Program-made: the position numbers and the translations under genes
NCBI RefSeq assembly: GCF_900129905.1
Contig: NZ_FQXG01000006.1
Span: 330,580 to 394,579 of the forward strand
DNA length: 64,000 nt
Source of the DNA: Ferrimonas marina
Lineage (GTDB): Bacteria; Pseudomonadota; Gammaproteobacteria; Enterobacterales; Shewanellaceae
Reading direction: 5' to 3'
The notes under the pieces: generated by a model
Seen by the model: the letters and a program-made list of their open reading frames with translations, nothing else
Database searches by the model: none
What the model was told of the DNA's origin: nothing
Shown: in pieces, positions 52,758-61,991 of the stretch
Layout: each line of letters starts with the position of its first letter
How positions within the stretch are numbered: the stretch's first letter is position 1

Positions 52758-53308
52758 ACTGACATGCCCTTGGCGTCCGCCAGCTTGCCTTGCGCCTGCA
52801 GCAGCAGGTCACACAACTCCCGCACGGCGCCGAAGCCACCGGGCAGACTGGTGCGGAAATGGGTGTGGGGCAGCAGCGCCGGATGGGCGTCGTGCACCGC
52901 TACCGACAGACCCACCTGCTGCATCACCGGCAGGTCAACCAGGTCGTCGCCGATGTAGGCACACTGCTCATCGGTCAGCCCCAGGTCCTGCTTCAGTTGG
53001 GTATAGGCGGAGAGTTTGTCCTCACAGCCCTGGATGATGTGACTGACCCCCAGGGCGGTCATGCGGCGCTGGACGATCTGGGACTGGCGCCCGGTGATCA
53101 CCGCCACCTGGACCCCGGCATGCTGTACCGCCTTGACGCCGAAGCCATCGCGGGTGTGAAACGCCTTCAGCTCCTCGCCGTCGTTACCCAGGTAGATGCG
53201 GCCATCGGAGAACACCCCGTCCACATCGCAGACCAGCAGTTTGATCCCCGATGCCCGGTCGATTACATCTTTGGCCACCGGGCCATAGAGGGTGACTATG
53301 GGTTCCAT
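52754..53308 (-). CDS. kdsC: 3-deoxy-D-manno-octulosonate 8-phosphate phosphatase
   Basis: A 184-residue HAD-type phosphatase making Kdo from Kdo-8-phosphate. Motif I is LLVCDVDGVFSDGRIYL with both catalytic Asp; motif III/IV is AYIGDDLVDLPVMQQVGLSV. It overlaps kdsD by one base and lptC by four, forming the Kdo-Lpt operon. Confidence 0.97.
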   Translation of the reverse strand: MEPIVTLYGPVAKDVIDRASGIKLLVCDVDGVFSDGRIYLGNDGEELKAFHTRDGFGVKAVQHAGVQVAVITGRQSQIVQRRMTALGVSHIIQGCEDKLSAYTQLKQDLGLTDEQCAYIGDDLVDLPVMQQVGLSVAVHDAHPALLPHTHFRTSLPGGFGAVRELCDLLLQAQGKLADAKGMSV

Positions 53309-54282
53309 CAGATCACTCCCGCTTTGAGCATGTCCATCATATTGAGCGCACCCTCGGGTTTGCCTTCGTCATCCAGGATCAACAAGCCGTTGATCTTGCG
53401 TTGCTCCATCAGTTTAAGTGCTTCTGCCGCCAAAAGGTGGCCGGACACCGTCACCGGGTTCTTGGTCATCACCTGACCGATGGGGGTATCGTGGATCGCC
53501 ACTCGCGCATCCAGAACCCGGCGCAGGTCGCCATCGGTGAACAGCCCGGTCAGCCGGCCATCGGCATCGGTGACTGCGGTCATCCCCAGCCCCTTGGCAG
53601 AGATCTCCAGCAGGGCTTCGGATACGGTGACATCTTGATTCACCCGGGGCAAGCGCTCACCGCTGTGCATGAGATCCGCCACCCGTAGCAGCAGCTTGCG
53701 CCCCAGGGCACCGCCGGGGTGGGACAGGGCAAAATCGTCGGCGGTAAAGCCCCGGGCCTGCAGCAGTGCCACCGCCAGGGCATCGCCCATTACCAGGGTG
53801 GCGGTGGTGGAGGAGGTGGGGGCCAGACCCAGCGGGCAGGCTTCCTCTTCCACCTTGATGGAGAGATGGTGCTGGGCCAGCTTGGCCATGCTGGAGTTGG
53901 CGTTGCCGGTCATGGCGATGATCGGCAGGCCGAGTCGCTTGATCACCGGGATCAGGGTCATGATCTCGCTGGCCTCACCGGAGTTGGAGATGGCGATGAC
54001 CACATCTTTGGCCCCCAGCATGCCCAGGTCACCGTGACTGGCTTCACCGGGATGGACAAAAAAGGCCGGGGTGCCCGTGCTGGCCAGGGTGGCAGCGATC
54101 TTGTTGCCGATGTGGCCGCTTTTCCCCATCCCCATCACGATTACCTTACCCTGGCAGGCCAACAGGGTTTCGCAGGCGGCAATAAAGGCGCCGTCGATCT
54201 GCTGTTTGAGGTTTTGGATCGCGCCGACCTCAATGTCGATGACCCGTTTTGCCCAGGTTTGCCACTGTGTTGCTGTGGACAT
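53308..54282 (-). CDS. kdsD: Arabinose-5-phosphate isomerase KdsD
   Basis: The 324-residue enzyme converting ribulose-5-P to arabinose-5-P, first step toward Kdo. N-terminal SIS domain (MGMGKSGHIGNKIAATLASTG, HPGEASHGDLGML, SNSGEASEIMTL) followed by two CBS domains (about 205-324). ATG 54282 is preferred because GGGAG lies 5 nt upstream; the TTG at 54294 overlaps that site. Confidence 0.96.
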   Translation of the reverse strand: MSTATQWQTWAKRVIDIEVGAIQNLKQQIDGAFIAACETLLACQGKVIVMGMGKSGHIGNKIAATLASTGTPAFFVHPGEASHGDLGMLGAKDVVIAISNSGEASEIMTLIPVIKRLGLPIIAMTGNANSSMAKLAQHHLSIKVEEEACPLGLAPTSSTTATLVMGDALAVALLQARGFTADDFALSHPGGALGRKLLLRVADLMHSGERLPRVNQDVTVSEALLEISAKGLGMTAVTDADGRLTGLFTDGDLRRVLDARVAIHDTPIGQVMTKNPVTVSGHLLAAEALKLMEQRKINGLLILDDEGKPEGALNMMDMLKAGVI

Positions 54283-54297
54283 CGTTTCTCCCAAGGT

Positions 54298-55260
54298 TCA
54301 GCCGGTCAGATTGAACAGGCTGATTTGATAAGCAATAAAACAGAGCACCAGCAGCGCGCCCTCGGGGCGGCCGAAGCTGCGATTGCGTTTGAGCAAGAGT
54401 ACCAGCAGGGGAACCAGGCTGGTAGCCAGCATAATGTAGAAATCCCGGCCCGCAGCGGCGGCATCAATGGCACCGGGGGCAATGAGGGTTGGAATTGCCA
54501 AAACGGCCAGGATATTGAACAGGTTGGAGCCTACCACATTGCCGATGACCAGGTCGTCCTCGCCCTTGAGCAAGCCGGCGATGCAGGCGGCCAGCTCCGG
54601 CAAACTGGTGCCCACCGCAATGATGGTCAGGCCTATCACCAGGTCGGACAGGCCAAAGTGACGAGCGATCACCACCGCGTGCTCCACCATCATGTCGGCG
54701 GCGAACGGCAGCACCACCATTCCCACGGTCAGCCACAGCAGGGCTTTGGCCATGGGGATATCGGTGGGCACCTCGTCTTCCACCTCGGCCATCAGCAGGT
54801 CCTTTTCCCGGGCACGCAGGGCGGACAACACCAGGTAGCCCATCACCCCGACAAAGGCCGCCCCCAGGATAATCCCGTCCCAGCGGCTCAACTCCAGGTC
54901 GTGCATCAGGTAGCCGGCCAGGATGGTGGCGGCCAGCATCAGCGGCATCTCTTTGACCAGGGTGGATGAACTGACCAACAGTGGGCGCAGCAGCGCGCTG
55001 GCCCCCAGGATCAGGGTGATGTTGGCGATGTTGGAACCGATGACGTTGCCGACGGCGGTGTCCAGCTTGCCCTCCAGGGCAGCGCTGGCAGCGACCATGG
55101 CTTCCGGGGCCGATGAGCCCATGGAGACGATGGTCAAGCCGATGATCAAGGGCGGCAAGCCCAGGTTGCGTGCCACAGCAGCGGCACCGAAGACGAAGCG
55201 ATCCGCGCTCCAAACCAGCAGGCCCAGGCCCAGGAGCAGCAGTAGCAGGTTCAGGATCAT
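54298..55260 (-). CDS. yrbG: Calcium/sodium antiporter, YrbG family
   Basis: A 320-residue Ca2+:cation antiporter with ten hydrophobic segments in two inverted halves. The alpha repeats are GSSAPEAMVAASAALEG...GNVIGSNIANITL and GTSLPELAACIAGLLKG...GNVVGSNLFNIL. ATG 55260 gives the family-like start MILNLLLLLLGLGLLV; the frame is open much further but runs antisense to mlaF. It is divergent from mlaFEDCB and probably heads the kdsD operon, as in E. coli. Confidence 0.95.
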   Translation of the reverse strand: MILNLLLLLLGLGLLVWSADRFVFGAAAVARNLGLPPLIIGLTIVSMGSSAPEAMVAASAALEGKLDTAVGNVIGSNIANITLILGASALLRPLLVSSSTLVKEMPLMLAATILAGYLMHDLELSRWDGIILGAAFVGVMGYLVLSALRAREKDLLMAEVEDEVPTDIPMAKALLWLTVGMVVLPFAADMMVEHAVVIARHFGLSDLVIGLTIIAVGTSLPELAACIAGLLKGEDDLVIGNVVGSNLFNILAVLAIPTLIAPGAIDAAAAGRDFYIMLATSLVPLLVLLLKRNRSFGRPEGALLVLCFIAYQISLFNLTG

Positions 55261-55333
55261 GCCAGGATACGGAGGGGTCGTGGACTGGACGCGCATTGTC
55301 GCTTGAACCGAGGTAAAAGAAAAGAGCAGCGGA

Positions 55334-55362
55334 TTGTTAACTGCTTGTGCGGCGCGTAAAAT
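55334..55362 (+). promoter_or_regulatory. Candidate sigma-70 promoter of mlaFEDCB
   Basis: TTGTTA (55334-55339) and TAAAAT (55357-55362) with exactly 17 nt between them, 51 nt before the mlaF ATG, in the divergent yrbG-mlaF gap. Confidence 0.6.
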
Positions 55363-55413
55363 GGACCCCTTGCTTGCCGGTGAAAAGGAGTTTCTGGGCG
55401 GCACAGTCCCCCA

Positions 55414-56232
55414 ATGATGGCCATGCAAAATCAATCGCTTGACTCGGCCCTGGTGGAGGTCTCCGGAATGACCTTCCGCCGTGGCAGTCGGACCATTTTT
55501 CAGGATCTGACCCTCACCATCCCCCGCGGCCGCGTGACCGCCATCATGGGGCCCAGTGGCATCGGCAAAACCACCTTGCTGAAGCTGATTGGCGCGCAGC
55601 TGACCCCGGATGCCGGTTCGGTGCGCTTCGATGGCCATGATCTTCACCGCCTCTCCCGCAGCGATCTCTATCGCCAGCGCCGCCGTATGAGCATGCTGTT
55701 TCAATCCGGTGCGCTGTTTACCGACATGTCGGTGTTCGACAACGTGGCCTTTCCCCTGCGCGAGCACACCCAACTGAATGAAGACCTGATCCGCCGCATC
55801 GTGCTGATGAAGCTGGAGGCGGTGGGGCTGCGCGGCGCCGCTGAGCTGATGCCGTCGGAGCTGTCCGGCGGGATGCAGCGCCGAGCGGCGCTGGCCCGGG
55901 CCATCGCCCTGGAGCCGGAGCTGGTGATGTACGACGAGCCCTTTGCCGGTCAGGACCCGATCTCCATGGGGGTGTTGGTCAAGCTGATCCGCGACCTGGG
56001 CGATGCGTTGTCGCTGACCTCGGTGGTGGTCTCCCATGACGTGGACGAGGTGATGAGCATCGCCGACCAGGTCTATGTGATTGCCGGGGGCAAGGTGGTA
56101 GGCGCGGGCACACCGGAGCAGATCCGTGCTATCGACACGCCGGAGTTGCGCCAGTTTCTGCAAGGGGCGCCGGACGGCCCGGTGCGCTTCCATCATCCCA
56201 GCGAGGCTTACCTTAAGGAGTTGCTGCAGTGA
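55414..56232 (+). CDS. mlaF: Phospholipid transport ATP-binding protein MlaF
   Basis: The 272-residue ATPase of the MlaFEDB complex, which moves phospholipid between the inner membrane and periplasmic MlaC to keep outer-membrane asymmetry. Walker A GPSGIGKT (46-53), signature [14 protein letters not shown], Walker [13 protein letters not shown]. The exact start among Met1, Met2 and Met4 is uncertain; the nearest AAGGAG is over 20 nt upstream. Overlaps mlaE by GTGA. Confidence 0.97.
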   Translation: MMAMQNQSLDSALVEVSGMTFRRGSRTIFQDLTLTIPRGRVTAIMGPSGIGKTTLLKLIGAQLTPDAGSVRFDGHDLHRLSRSDLYRQRRRMSMLFQSGALFTDMSVFDNVAFPLREHTQLNEDLIRRIVLMKLEAVGLRGAAELMPSELSGGMQRRAALARAIALEPELVMYDEPFAGQDPISMGVLVKLIRDLGDALSLTSVVVSHDVDEVMSIADQVYVIAGGKVVGAGTPEQIRAIDTPELRQFLQGAPDGPVRFHHPSEAYLKELLQ

Positions 56233-57011
56233 ACGGCTTGGAGAGTATTGCCCGCCTGGGACGGGGTGGCCTGGCCTGGGTGACCGGGCTTGGGCGCGCG
56301 CTGCTGATGTTAATGGGGGCGTTGTTGGCGCGCCCGCAGCCGGGCAAGATGACCCCGTTGCTGATCAAGCAGCTGTACCAGATCGGGGTGTTGTCGGTGG
56401 TGATCATCCTGGTATCCGGCCTCTTTATCGGCATGGTGCTGGGGTTGCAGGGCTACATCATCCTGGTGGATTTTGGCACCGAGGAGAGCCTGGGCCCGAT
56501 GGTGGCCCTGTCGCTGCTGCGGGAGCTGGGGCCGGTGGTGACCGCGCTGCTGTTCGCCGGGCGAGCGGGGTCGGCGGTCACCGCCGAGATTGGCCTGATG
56601 AAAACCACCGAGCAGCTGGCCTCGATGGAGATGATGGCGGTGGATCCGCTGCGTCGGGTGGTGGCGCCGCGTTTCTGGGCCGGGGTGATCGCCATGCCGC
56701 TGCTCACCGTGATCTTTGTGGCGGTGGGGATCTGGGGTGGCCACCTGGTGGGGGTGGATTGGAAGGGGATCGACAGTGGCGCCTTCTGGTCGATCCTCAA
56801 CGCCTCAGTGGAGTGGCGACAGGATATTGTGAACTGTTTGATTAAGAGCCTGGTGTTTGCCTTCGTGGTGATCTGGATTGCGCTGTTCAAGGGCTACGAT
56901 GCCCTGCCCACCGCGGAAGGGATCAGCCGGGCGACCACCGAGACCGTGGTCCATGCCTCGCTGGCGGTGTTGGCGCTGGATTTTGTTTTGACTGCACTGA
57001 TGTTTGGGTAA
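56229..57011 (+). CDS. mlaE: Phospholipid transport permease MlaE
   Basis: A 260-residue membrane subunit, the same length as E. coli MlaE, with an amphipathic N-terminal helix and five membrane segments. Typical stretches are [62 protein letters not shown] and the late [20 protein letters not shown]. The GTG start overlaps the mlaF stop. Confidence 0.97.
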   Translation: MNGLESIARLGRGGLAWVTGLGRALLMLMGALLARPQPGKMTPLLIKQLYQIGVLSVVIILVSGLFIGMVLGLQGYIILVDFGTEESLGPMVALSLLRELGPVVTALLFAGRAGSAVTAEIGLMKTTEQLASMEMMAVDPLRRVVAPRFWAGVIAMPLLTVIFVAVGIWGGHLVGVDWKGIDSGAFWSILNASVEWRQDIVNCLIKSLVFAFVVIWIALFKGYDALPTAEGISRATTETVVHASLAVLALDFVLTALMFG

Positions 57012-57015
57012 AAGG

Positions 57016-57489
57016 ATGAATTCAAAGAAAACCGAATTGGCGGTTGGCGCCTTTCTGCTGGCTGGCCTGGTGGCGTTTCTGGTGCTGGTGTTCAAGGTGG
57101 CCAACATCGATCCCCGCGCCCACAACAACACCTACCAACTGGAAGCCCACTTCGACAACATCGGCAGTCTCAAGGTGCGTTCACCGGTGAAGGTGGGTGG
57201 CGTGGTGGTAGGTCGGGTCACCCGGATTGGCTTGGACCCGATGCAGCTGACCCCGGTGGTCACCCTGGCCATCGATGTTCGCTATGACCAGTTCCCGGAC
57301 ACCAGCAGCCTGTCGATCCTGACCTCCGGTCTGTTGGGTGAGCAGTACGTGGGACTGACCCCGGGCTTCTATGACGAGGAGGAGGGCGCCTTCTTGGCGG
57401 ACGGTGACCGGGTTGAGGATACCCGTAGCGCCATGGTGCTGGAGGAGCTGATAGGTCAGTTCCTCTATAGTGTGGGACAGGGTGAATAA
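57016..57489 (+). CDS. mlaD: Phospholipid transport MCE protein MlaD
   Basis: A 157-residue bitopic MCE-domain protein that forms the hexameric ring on MlaE. Anchor MNSKKTELAVGAFLLAGLVAFLVLVF, then MCE domain (about 38-120: YQLEAHFDNIGSLKVRSPVKVGGVVVGRV...TSGLLGEQYVGL). The ATG at 57016 matches the family start, although AAAGG directly abuts it; a TTG at 57004 is the alternative. The C-terminal tail is shorter than in E. coli (183 residues). Confidence 0.96.
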   Translation: MNSKKTELAVGAFLLAGLVAFLVLVFKVANIDPRAHNNTYQLEAHFDNIGSLKVRSPVKVGGVVVGRVTRIGLDPMQLTPVVTLAIDVRYDQFPDTSSLSILTSGLLGEQYVGLTPGFYDEEEGAFLADGDRVEDTRSAMVLEELIGQFLYSVGQGE

Positions 57490-57501
57490 GGAGCAGTACC
57501 G

Positions 57502-58137
57502 ATGAGAGCGATGTTGGCAGCGGCGTTGGCCGTGATGATGTGGGCTGCACCCGCTTGGGCTGAACACGACAGCAGCGACCCTTACAAACTGGTGCAGCAG
57601 GTTGCAGAAGCCACCTTCCAGCGCTTTGAGCAGGACAAGGAGGCCATCTCGGCAGATCCTGACCACCTCAAGCTGATCGTGGAAGAGGAGATGATGCCCT
57701 ACGTCGACCACCGCTATGCGGCGCTCAAGGTGGTCGGTCCCCAGGCGCGTCAGATCGACAGGGCTGAGCTGCAAAGGTTCACGGACGTCTTCAGGCAGTA
57801 TATGATTGCCACCTTTGCTCAGGCATTCACCGAATATACTAACCAAACCGTTGAGTTTCAGCCGGGCCAGGCACCGGCGGATCGACGTATCGTGACCGTT
57901 GGCGTCACGATTGTGGATCCCAGCCGCCCGGCGATTTCAGTCCAGTTCAAAGCGCGCCGCAATAACAAGACGGGCCAATGGAAGGCGATCGACCTGATTG
58001 CCGAGGGCGTCAGTCTGCTGGCCACCAAGGAAGCAGAGATCGGCGGCCTGATCCGCCGTCAGGGGATCCGCTCAGTCAGCGATATGCTGGCGGAGCAGAG
58101 CGCCAAGCCGCTGACCCCGGCCAAGCGCGCCTCATGA
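57502..58137 (+). CDS. mlaC: Periplasmic phospholipid carrier MlaC
   Basis: A 211-residue periplasmic shuttle with signal peptide MRAMLAAALAVMMWAAPAWA and the MlaC (Ttg2D) fold: DPYKLVQQVAEATFQRFEQD, YVDHRYAALKVVGPQARQ, FRQYMIATFAQAFTEYTNQ, KAIDLIAEGVSLLATKEAEI. AAGGAG precedes the ATG. Its stop overlaps the mlaB start (ATGA). Confidence 0.97.
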   Translation: MRAMLAAALAVMMWAAPAWAEHDSSDPYKLVQQVAEATFQRFEQDKEAISADPDHLKLIVEEEMMPYVDHRYAALKVVGPQARQIDRAELQRFTDVFRQYMIATFAQAFTEYTNQTVEFQPGQAPADRRIVTVGVTIVDPSRPAISVQFKARRNNKTGQWKAIDLIAEGVSLLATKEAEIGGLIRRQGIRSVSDMLAEQSAKPLTPAKRAS

Positions 58138-58463
58138 GCGGTTTAGAGCATCGCCTTGAGGGCGATAGCCTTTGGCTCAATGGTGTACTTAACGAAGCGG
58201 TGGTGATGTCGCTGTGGTCCCAGTTGGACTCATGGCAGCAGGTCACCACCCTGGAACTCGGTGCCTTGAAGCAGATTGACAGTGCTGGGCTTGCGCTGTT
58301 GCTGGAGCTGGAGAGCCGGGCCCGTGTCCGGCAGCAACCGCTGCAGTGGCTCAGCGTGCCGGCCGCCATGCAACGATTGATGGGGCTGTATGACCTTCAA
58401 CTGGCCGAGGGCCGCTTGGGGGCACACACCGAGATCGAGGAACAGAACGATGGAACTGAATGA
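58134..58463 (+). CDS. mlaB: STAS-domain protein MlaB
   Basis: A 109-residue cytoplasmic STAS protein that binds MlaF and supports its activity. STAS core LNGVLNEAVVMSLWSQLDSW, LELGALKQIDSAGLALLLELESRAR, with the conserved Asp-Ser pair in QIDSAG. The start is set by ATGA overlap with mlaC. It overlaps ibaG by 14 nt. Confidence 0.94.
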   Translation: MSGLEHRLEGDSLWLNGVLNEAVVMSLWSQLDSWQQVTTLELGALKQIDSAGLALLLELESRARVRQQPLQWLSVPAAMQRLMGLYDLQLAEGRLGAHTEIEEQNDGTE

Positions 58464-58707
58464 GATTGAACAGCGCTTGCAGGATGCCATGGCCTTGGCC
58501 GAGGTTCATGTGAGCGCCGAGGGCACCCACTACAAGATCGTGGTGGTGGGGGAAGGCTTTGAGGGCCAGTCCAAGGTCAAGCGTCAGCAGGCGGTGTATG
58601 CCCCGCTGATGGACAAGATCACCGATGGAACACTGCACGCCTTGACCATCAAGGCATTCACGCCAGCGGAGTGGCAACGCGAAAAAATCTTCAACATGCC
58701 AAGCTGA
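58450..58707 (+). CDS. ibaG: BolA-family protein IbaG
   Basis: An 85-residue BolA-like protein. The family binds [2Fe-2S] clusters with monothiol glutaredoxins; IbaG is linked to acid response and envelope. The BolA loop is [21 protein letters not shown], and the signature is [13 protein letters not shown]. Start 58450 follows GAGGAACAG and is family-like. It lies between mlaB and murA as in E. coli. Confidence 0.95.
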   Translation: MELNEIEQRLQDAMALAEVHVSAEGTHYKIVVVGEGFEGQSKVKRQQAVYAPLMDKITDGTLHALTIKAFTPAEWQREKIFNMPS

Positions 58708-58723
58708 TACTGGCGGAGAATAA

Positions 58724-59986
58724 GTGGATAAATTGCAAGTTCGGGCCGCAGGCCCCCTCGCTGGCGAGGTCACCATCTCCGGTGCCAAGAACGCCGCGTT
58801 GCCGATCCTGATGTCGGCGGTATTGGCTCAGGACACCATGACCCTGGGTAACGTTCCGCAACTGCGGGATGTGGCCACCACCATTGCGCTGCTGCGTCAA
58901 TTGGGCGCCGAGGTCAGTGACCTGGAAAACGGCACCCTGACCATCAACCCAGCCACCATCAGCCACTGTGTGGCGGAGTACGATCTGGTTAAGACCATGC
59001 GCGCCTCCATCATGCTGCTGGGGCCGCTGGTGGCCAAATACGGCCACGCCGACGTGTCTCTGCCCGGTGGCTGTGCCATTGGCGCCCGCCCGGTCAACCT
59101 GCACATCCAGGGCCTAGAGGCCATGGGCGCCGAGGTGACCGTGGAAGAGGGCTATGTGAAGGCCCGCGTTGATGGCCGCCTCAAGGGCGCCACCATCCTG
59201 ATGGACGTGGTGTCGGTTACCGGCACTGAGAACCTGATGGCGGCCGCCACCCTGGCGGACGGGGTAACCTTCATCGAGAACGCCGCCCGCGAACCGGAGG
59301 TGGTCGATCTGGCCTCCTGCCTGAACGCCATGGGCGCCAAGATCTCTGGTGCCGGCACCGACGTGATCCGCATCGAAGGGGTAGAGAAGCTCAATGGCAT
59401 CCGCTACCAGGTGATGCCGGACCGCATTGAAACCGGCACCTACCTGGTGGCCGCCGCCGCGACCCGAGGCCAGGTGGTGTGCCGCAATGCCGCCCCGGAA
59501 ACCCTGGAGCCGGTGCTGCTGAAGCTGGAAGAGGCCGGTGCCAAGGTGGAACGGGGTGACGATTGGATCAGCCTGGACATGGAGGGCCGCCGTGCCAAGC
59601 CGGTCTCCATCAAGACCGCGCCTCACCCGGCGTTCCCCACCGACATGCAGGCGCAGTTCTGCACCCTCAATGCGCTGGCGGAAGGCCACTCCAAGGTGAC
59701 CGAAACCATCTTTGAGAACCGCTTTATGCACGTGCCGGAACTGCAGCGCATGGGCGCAGTGATGGACCTGGATGGTCATACCTGCCTGATCGACGGCCGT
59801 GAGACCCTGCAGGGGGCCCAGGTGATGGCGACCGATCTGCGCGCCTCCGCCTGTCTGGTGATCGCCGGCCTAGTGGCCAGCGGCACCACGGTGGTGGATC
59901 GCATCTATCACCTGGACCGCGGCTACGAGCAGATTGAGCACAAGCTGGCGGGCCTGGGTGCCGACGTTAGCCGACTCAAGGCCTAA
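58724..59986 (+). CDS. murA: UDP-N-acetylglucosamine 1-carboxyvinyltransferase MurA
   Basis: The 420-residue enzyme of the first committed step of peptidoglycan precursor synthesis, moving enolpyruvyl from PEP to UDP-GlcNAc; the fosfomycin target. The active-site Cys is C117 in [15 protein letters not shown], so the protein is of the fosfomycin-sensitive Cys type. K22-N23 ([10 protein letters not shown]) and the late GYERIEHKL-type motif ([15 protein letters not shown]) are present. GTG start with GGAG 8 nt upstream. A two-way terminator follows. Confidence 0.98.
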   Translation: MDKLQVRAAGPLAGEVTISGAKNAALPILMSAVLAQDTMTLGNVPQLRDVATTIALLRQLGAEVSDLENGTLTINPATISHCVAEYDLVKTMRASIMLLGPLVAKYGHADVSLPGGCAIGARPVNLHIQGLEAMGAEVTVEEGYVKARVDGRLKGATILMDVVSVTGTENLMAAATLADGVTFIENAAREPEVVDLASCLNAMGAKISGAGTDVIRIEGVEKLNGIRYQVMPDRIETGTYLVAAAATRGQVVCRNAAPETLEPVLLKLEEAGAKVERGDDWISLDMEGRRAKPVSIKTAPHPAFPTDMQAQFCTLNALAEGHSKVTETIFENRFMHVPELQRMGAVMDLDGHTCLIDGRETLQGAQVMATDLRASACLVIAGLVASGTTVVDRIYHLDRGYEQIEHKLAGLGADVSRLKA

Positions 59987-60012
59987 AGCGGTTCCGGTTA
60001 GGTCCCAATACC

Positions 60013-60043
60013 AAAAACGCCCGTCAGTGACGGGCGTTTTTTT
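60013..60043. terminator. Bidirectional terminator between murA and the parA-like gene
   Basis: Stem AACGCCCGTCA / TGACGGGCGTT (60016-60026 and 60028-60038), with an A run before it and a T run after it, so it can stop transcription from both convergent genes. Confidence 0.92.
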
Positions 60044-60064
60044 GTGGCCTGCTTGAGCCCTGGC

Positions 60065-60745
60065 TTAGAGCTCCAGCCAGGCCAATAGCCGTTGCCAGGC
60101 TTGCGGGTCCAGCTCGTTGTGCCCATTTTGTACCACCGCATCGCGGTACTGCTGCCGCTCTGGCAGGCTGGCCAGCAAGGGGATCTTCAGCGGGGTCAGG
60201 AAGCGCTCCAGCAGTTCGGTCTGGTTGTCGCTCTGCAGTCGGTTAGCCAGTACGCCGATGGCCGGCTCGCGCCGGCGGAACTGGGGGTGGAACAGCAGGT
60301 CTGGCAGAAAGCGGCCCAGCGCTTTGACGTCCAGCGGGTTGGCCTGGCAGGGCAGCAGGATACGGTCGGCGTAGCCCAGCAGGCGGCTGAGCAGGGCAGG
60401 ATCCAGGTTGGCGGGGGAGTCCATCAGGATGCAGCCGGCATCTGCGGGGACCCGCAGCCGCATCGACTCCAGCCGGGCCCGGCGTGGGTCATCATCCACC
60501 GCGTAGAGATCGGGCTGCTCCTGGGCCCACTGCAGGCTGCTGCCCTGGGGATCGAAGTCCACCAGGGCAGGGCGGTGACCCTGCTGGTTGAGCAGGGTCA
60601 GCAACTGGGTGGTGATGGTGGATTTGCCCACGCCGCCCTTGTTGTTGAGGATCAGGATCCGCGGGCCAAGGTAGGCGCTTAAGCTGACCAGGCTGCGAGG
60701 GGCAGCCTGGATCGGAGGGGAAGTGAGGGAAGCAGCACTCAACAT
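60065..60745 (-). CDS. Orphan ParA/MinD-family ATPase
   Basis: A 226-residue deviant-Walker P-loop ATPase. Walker A' is NNKGGVGKSTITTQL (about 34-48), with the signature Lys before the loop's GVGKST. The DFDPQGSS motif is near 63, and SPAN in place of the usual PP(A/G) switch is near 109. Unlike plasmid or chromosomal ParA it has no ParB or parS nearby and sits alone between murA and degS. An N-terminal extension of about 30 residues (SLTSPPIQAAPRSL) precedes the first strand. Start is uncertain: a TTG at 60799 would add 18 residues, and neither has a good ribosome site. Such orphans often position chemoreceptor, pilus or carboxysome-type cargo; here the cargo is unknown. Confidence 0.85.
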   Translation of the reverse strand: MLSAASLTSPPIQAAPRSLVSLSAYLGPRILILNNKGGVGKSTITTQLLTLLNQQGHRPALVDFDPQGSSLQWAQEQPDLYAVDDDPRRARLESMRLRVPADAGCILMDSPANLDPALLSRLLGYADRILLPCQANPLDVKALGRFLPDLLFHPQFRRREPAIGVLANRLQSDNQTELLERFLTPLKIPLLASLPERQQYRDAVVQNGHNELDPQAWQRLLAWLEL

Positions 60746-60811
60746 GGGGATTCCAGCCAGGGGGTTTACCCCTTTAAAGCGACCGTCGACCCAGTGCAAT
60801 AAAGCCCCGCG

Positions 60812-61891
60812 TTAGCGCGGCGCCTCGGCCGCCATTGGCGGCTTCTCATCGATGGTGACCGGCACGCTGAAGCGACGGCCCTGACGGATCAGGGTGATGT
60901 TGACCTCGTGACCCGGCGGGGTCTCGGCGATGCTGTCCATCAGCATGTCGGTACTGACGATGGCTTCGCCATTGAAGGCCACCAGCACATCGTTGGGGCG
61001 CAGTCCGGCCCGGTCCGCCGGCCCACCTGGTTCCACCTCGCCCACGGCCACCCCCATCACCTCGGTCAGCCGAAGCAGGCGGGCAATGGTGGGATTAACC
61101 GGGCTGCCAGACAGGCCAAGATGGCCACGGATCACCCGGCCGTCGCGGATCAGCTTGCCCATGATCTTGTAGGCCAGCTCAATGGGGATGGCGAAGTTCA
61201 AGCCGACGCCGGCGTCGCCGAGCCATTGGTAGTTGGCGGTATTGATCCCCACCAGTACCCCGTCGGCATCCACCAGGGCACCGCCGGAGTTGCCCTGGTT
61301 AATGGCGGCGTCGGTCTGGATAAAATCCTGGTAGGAGGAGCTCAGACCGTTGCGGCCGGTGGCGCTGATGATCCCCTGGGTGATGGTCTGGCCCAGGTTA
61401 TAGGGGTTGCCGATGGCCAGCACCATGTCACCCACCTTGGGCTGACGCTTCAGATCCAGGGGGATCACCGGCAGATCGGACTCGGCGATCTGCAGCACCG
61501 CCAGATCGGTGTAGGGATCGGAGCCGATCATCTCGGCATTGGCCAGGCGGCCGTCCTGCAGGGCGACGAAGATCTGATCGGCGGAGCTCACCACGTGGTA
61601 GTTGGTGAGGATGTAGCCGTCACCGTGCATGATGATGCCGCTGCCCAGTCCCTGGGGCAGTAGCTGAGAGAAGTTGCCCCGGGTCTGACGATGCGAGTAG
61701 ATGTTGACCACTGCCGGTGCGGCACGACGCACCGCGCTGGAGAAGCTGGCGCGCTCGACCTGACTGATGCTGCGATCCAGCCGCGGCAAACGTTCGCGCA
61801 GGCTGGGATTGAGCACCACGATAATGATGGCCAGGGCCAGTCCGGCCAGGACCGGTTTCAAGATATAGCGTATTAAAGGTAACGCTTTCAC
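60812..61891 (-). CDS. degS: Envelope stress protease DegS
   Basis: A 359-residue inner-membrane-anchored serine protease that starts the sigma-E response by cutting RseA when its PDZ domain senses unfolded porin C-termini. Membrane anchor (about 9-28), trypsin-like domain with triad H99 (LTNYHVV), D129 (YTDLAVLQI) and S202 (GNSGGALV), then one PDZ domain (about 255-345). It follows degQ by about 100 nt, which contain a degQ terminator. Confidence 0.96.
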   Translation of the reverse strand: MKALPLIRYILKPVLAGLALAIIIVVLNPSLRERLPRLDRSISQVERASFSSAVRRAAPAVVNIYSHRQTRGNFSQLLPQGLGSGIIMHGDGYILTNYHVVSSADQIFVALQDGRLANAEMIGSDPYTDLAVLQIAESDLPVIPLDLKRQPKVGDMVLAIGNPYNLGQTITQGIISATGRNGLSSSYQDFIQTDAAINQGNSGGALVDADGVLVGINTANYQWLGDAGVGLNFAIPIELAYKIMGKLIRDGRVIRGHLGLSGSPVNPTIARLLRLTEVMGVAVGEVEPGGPADRAGLRPNDVLVAFNGEAIVSTDMLMDSIAETPPGHEVNITLIRQGRRFSVPVTIDEKPPMAAEAPR

Positions 61892-61948
61892 AGTGATAGC
61901 CTCTTCATAGTGGCTTGATCCTACCCCTCAGGCTGAATCACGACAACC

Positions 61949-61972
61949 AAAAAGGCGGCCCGCAGGCCGCCT
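61949..61972 (-). terminator. Minus-strand terminator between degQ and degS
   Basis: On the minus strand: AGGCGGCC-TGCG-GGCCGCCT followed by TTTTT (plus-strand A run 61949-61953), 20 nt after the degQ stop. It suggests that degS is mainly transcribed from its own promoter. Confidence 0.85.
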
Positions 61973-61991
61973 GTATAGGGATGGAACAGGC

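Noticed and set aside
53719-54969. 416-codon open frame on the plus strand
   Set aside because: Antisense across kdsD and yrbG, both clearly real; composition is Gly/His/Gln rich.
55261-56196. Upstream extension of the yrbG frame on the minus strand
   Set aside because: The extra 312 codons are antisense to mlaF and carry no conserved sequence; the family start is at 55260.
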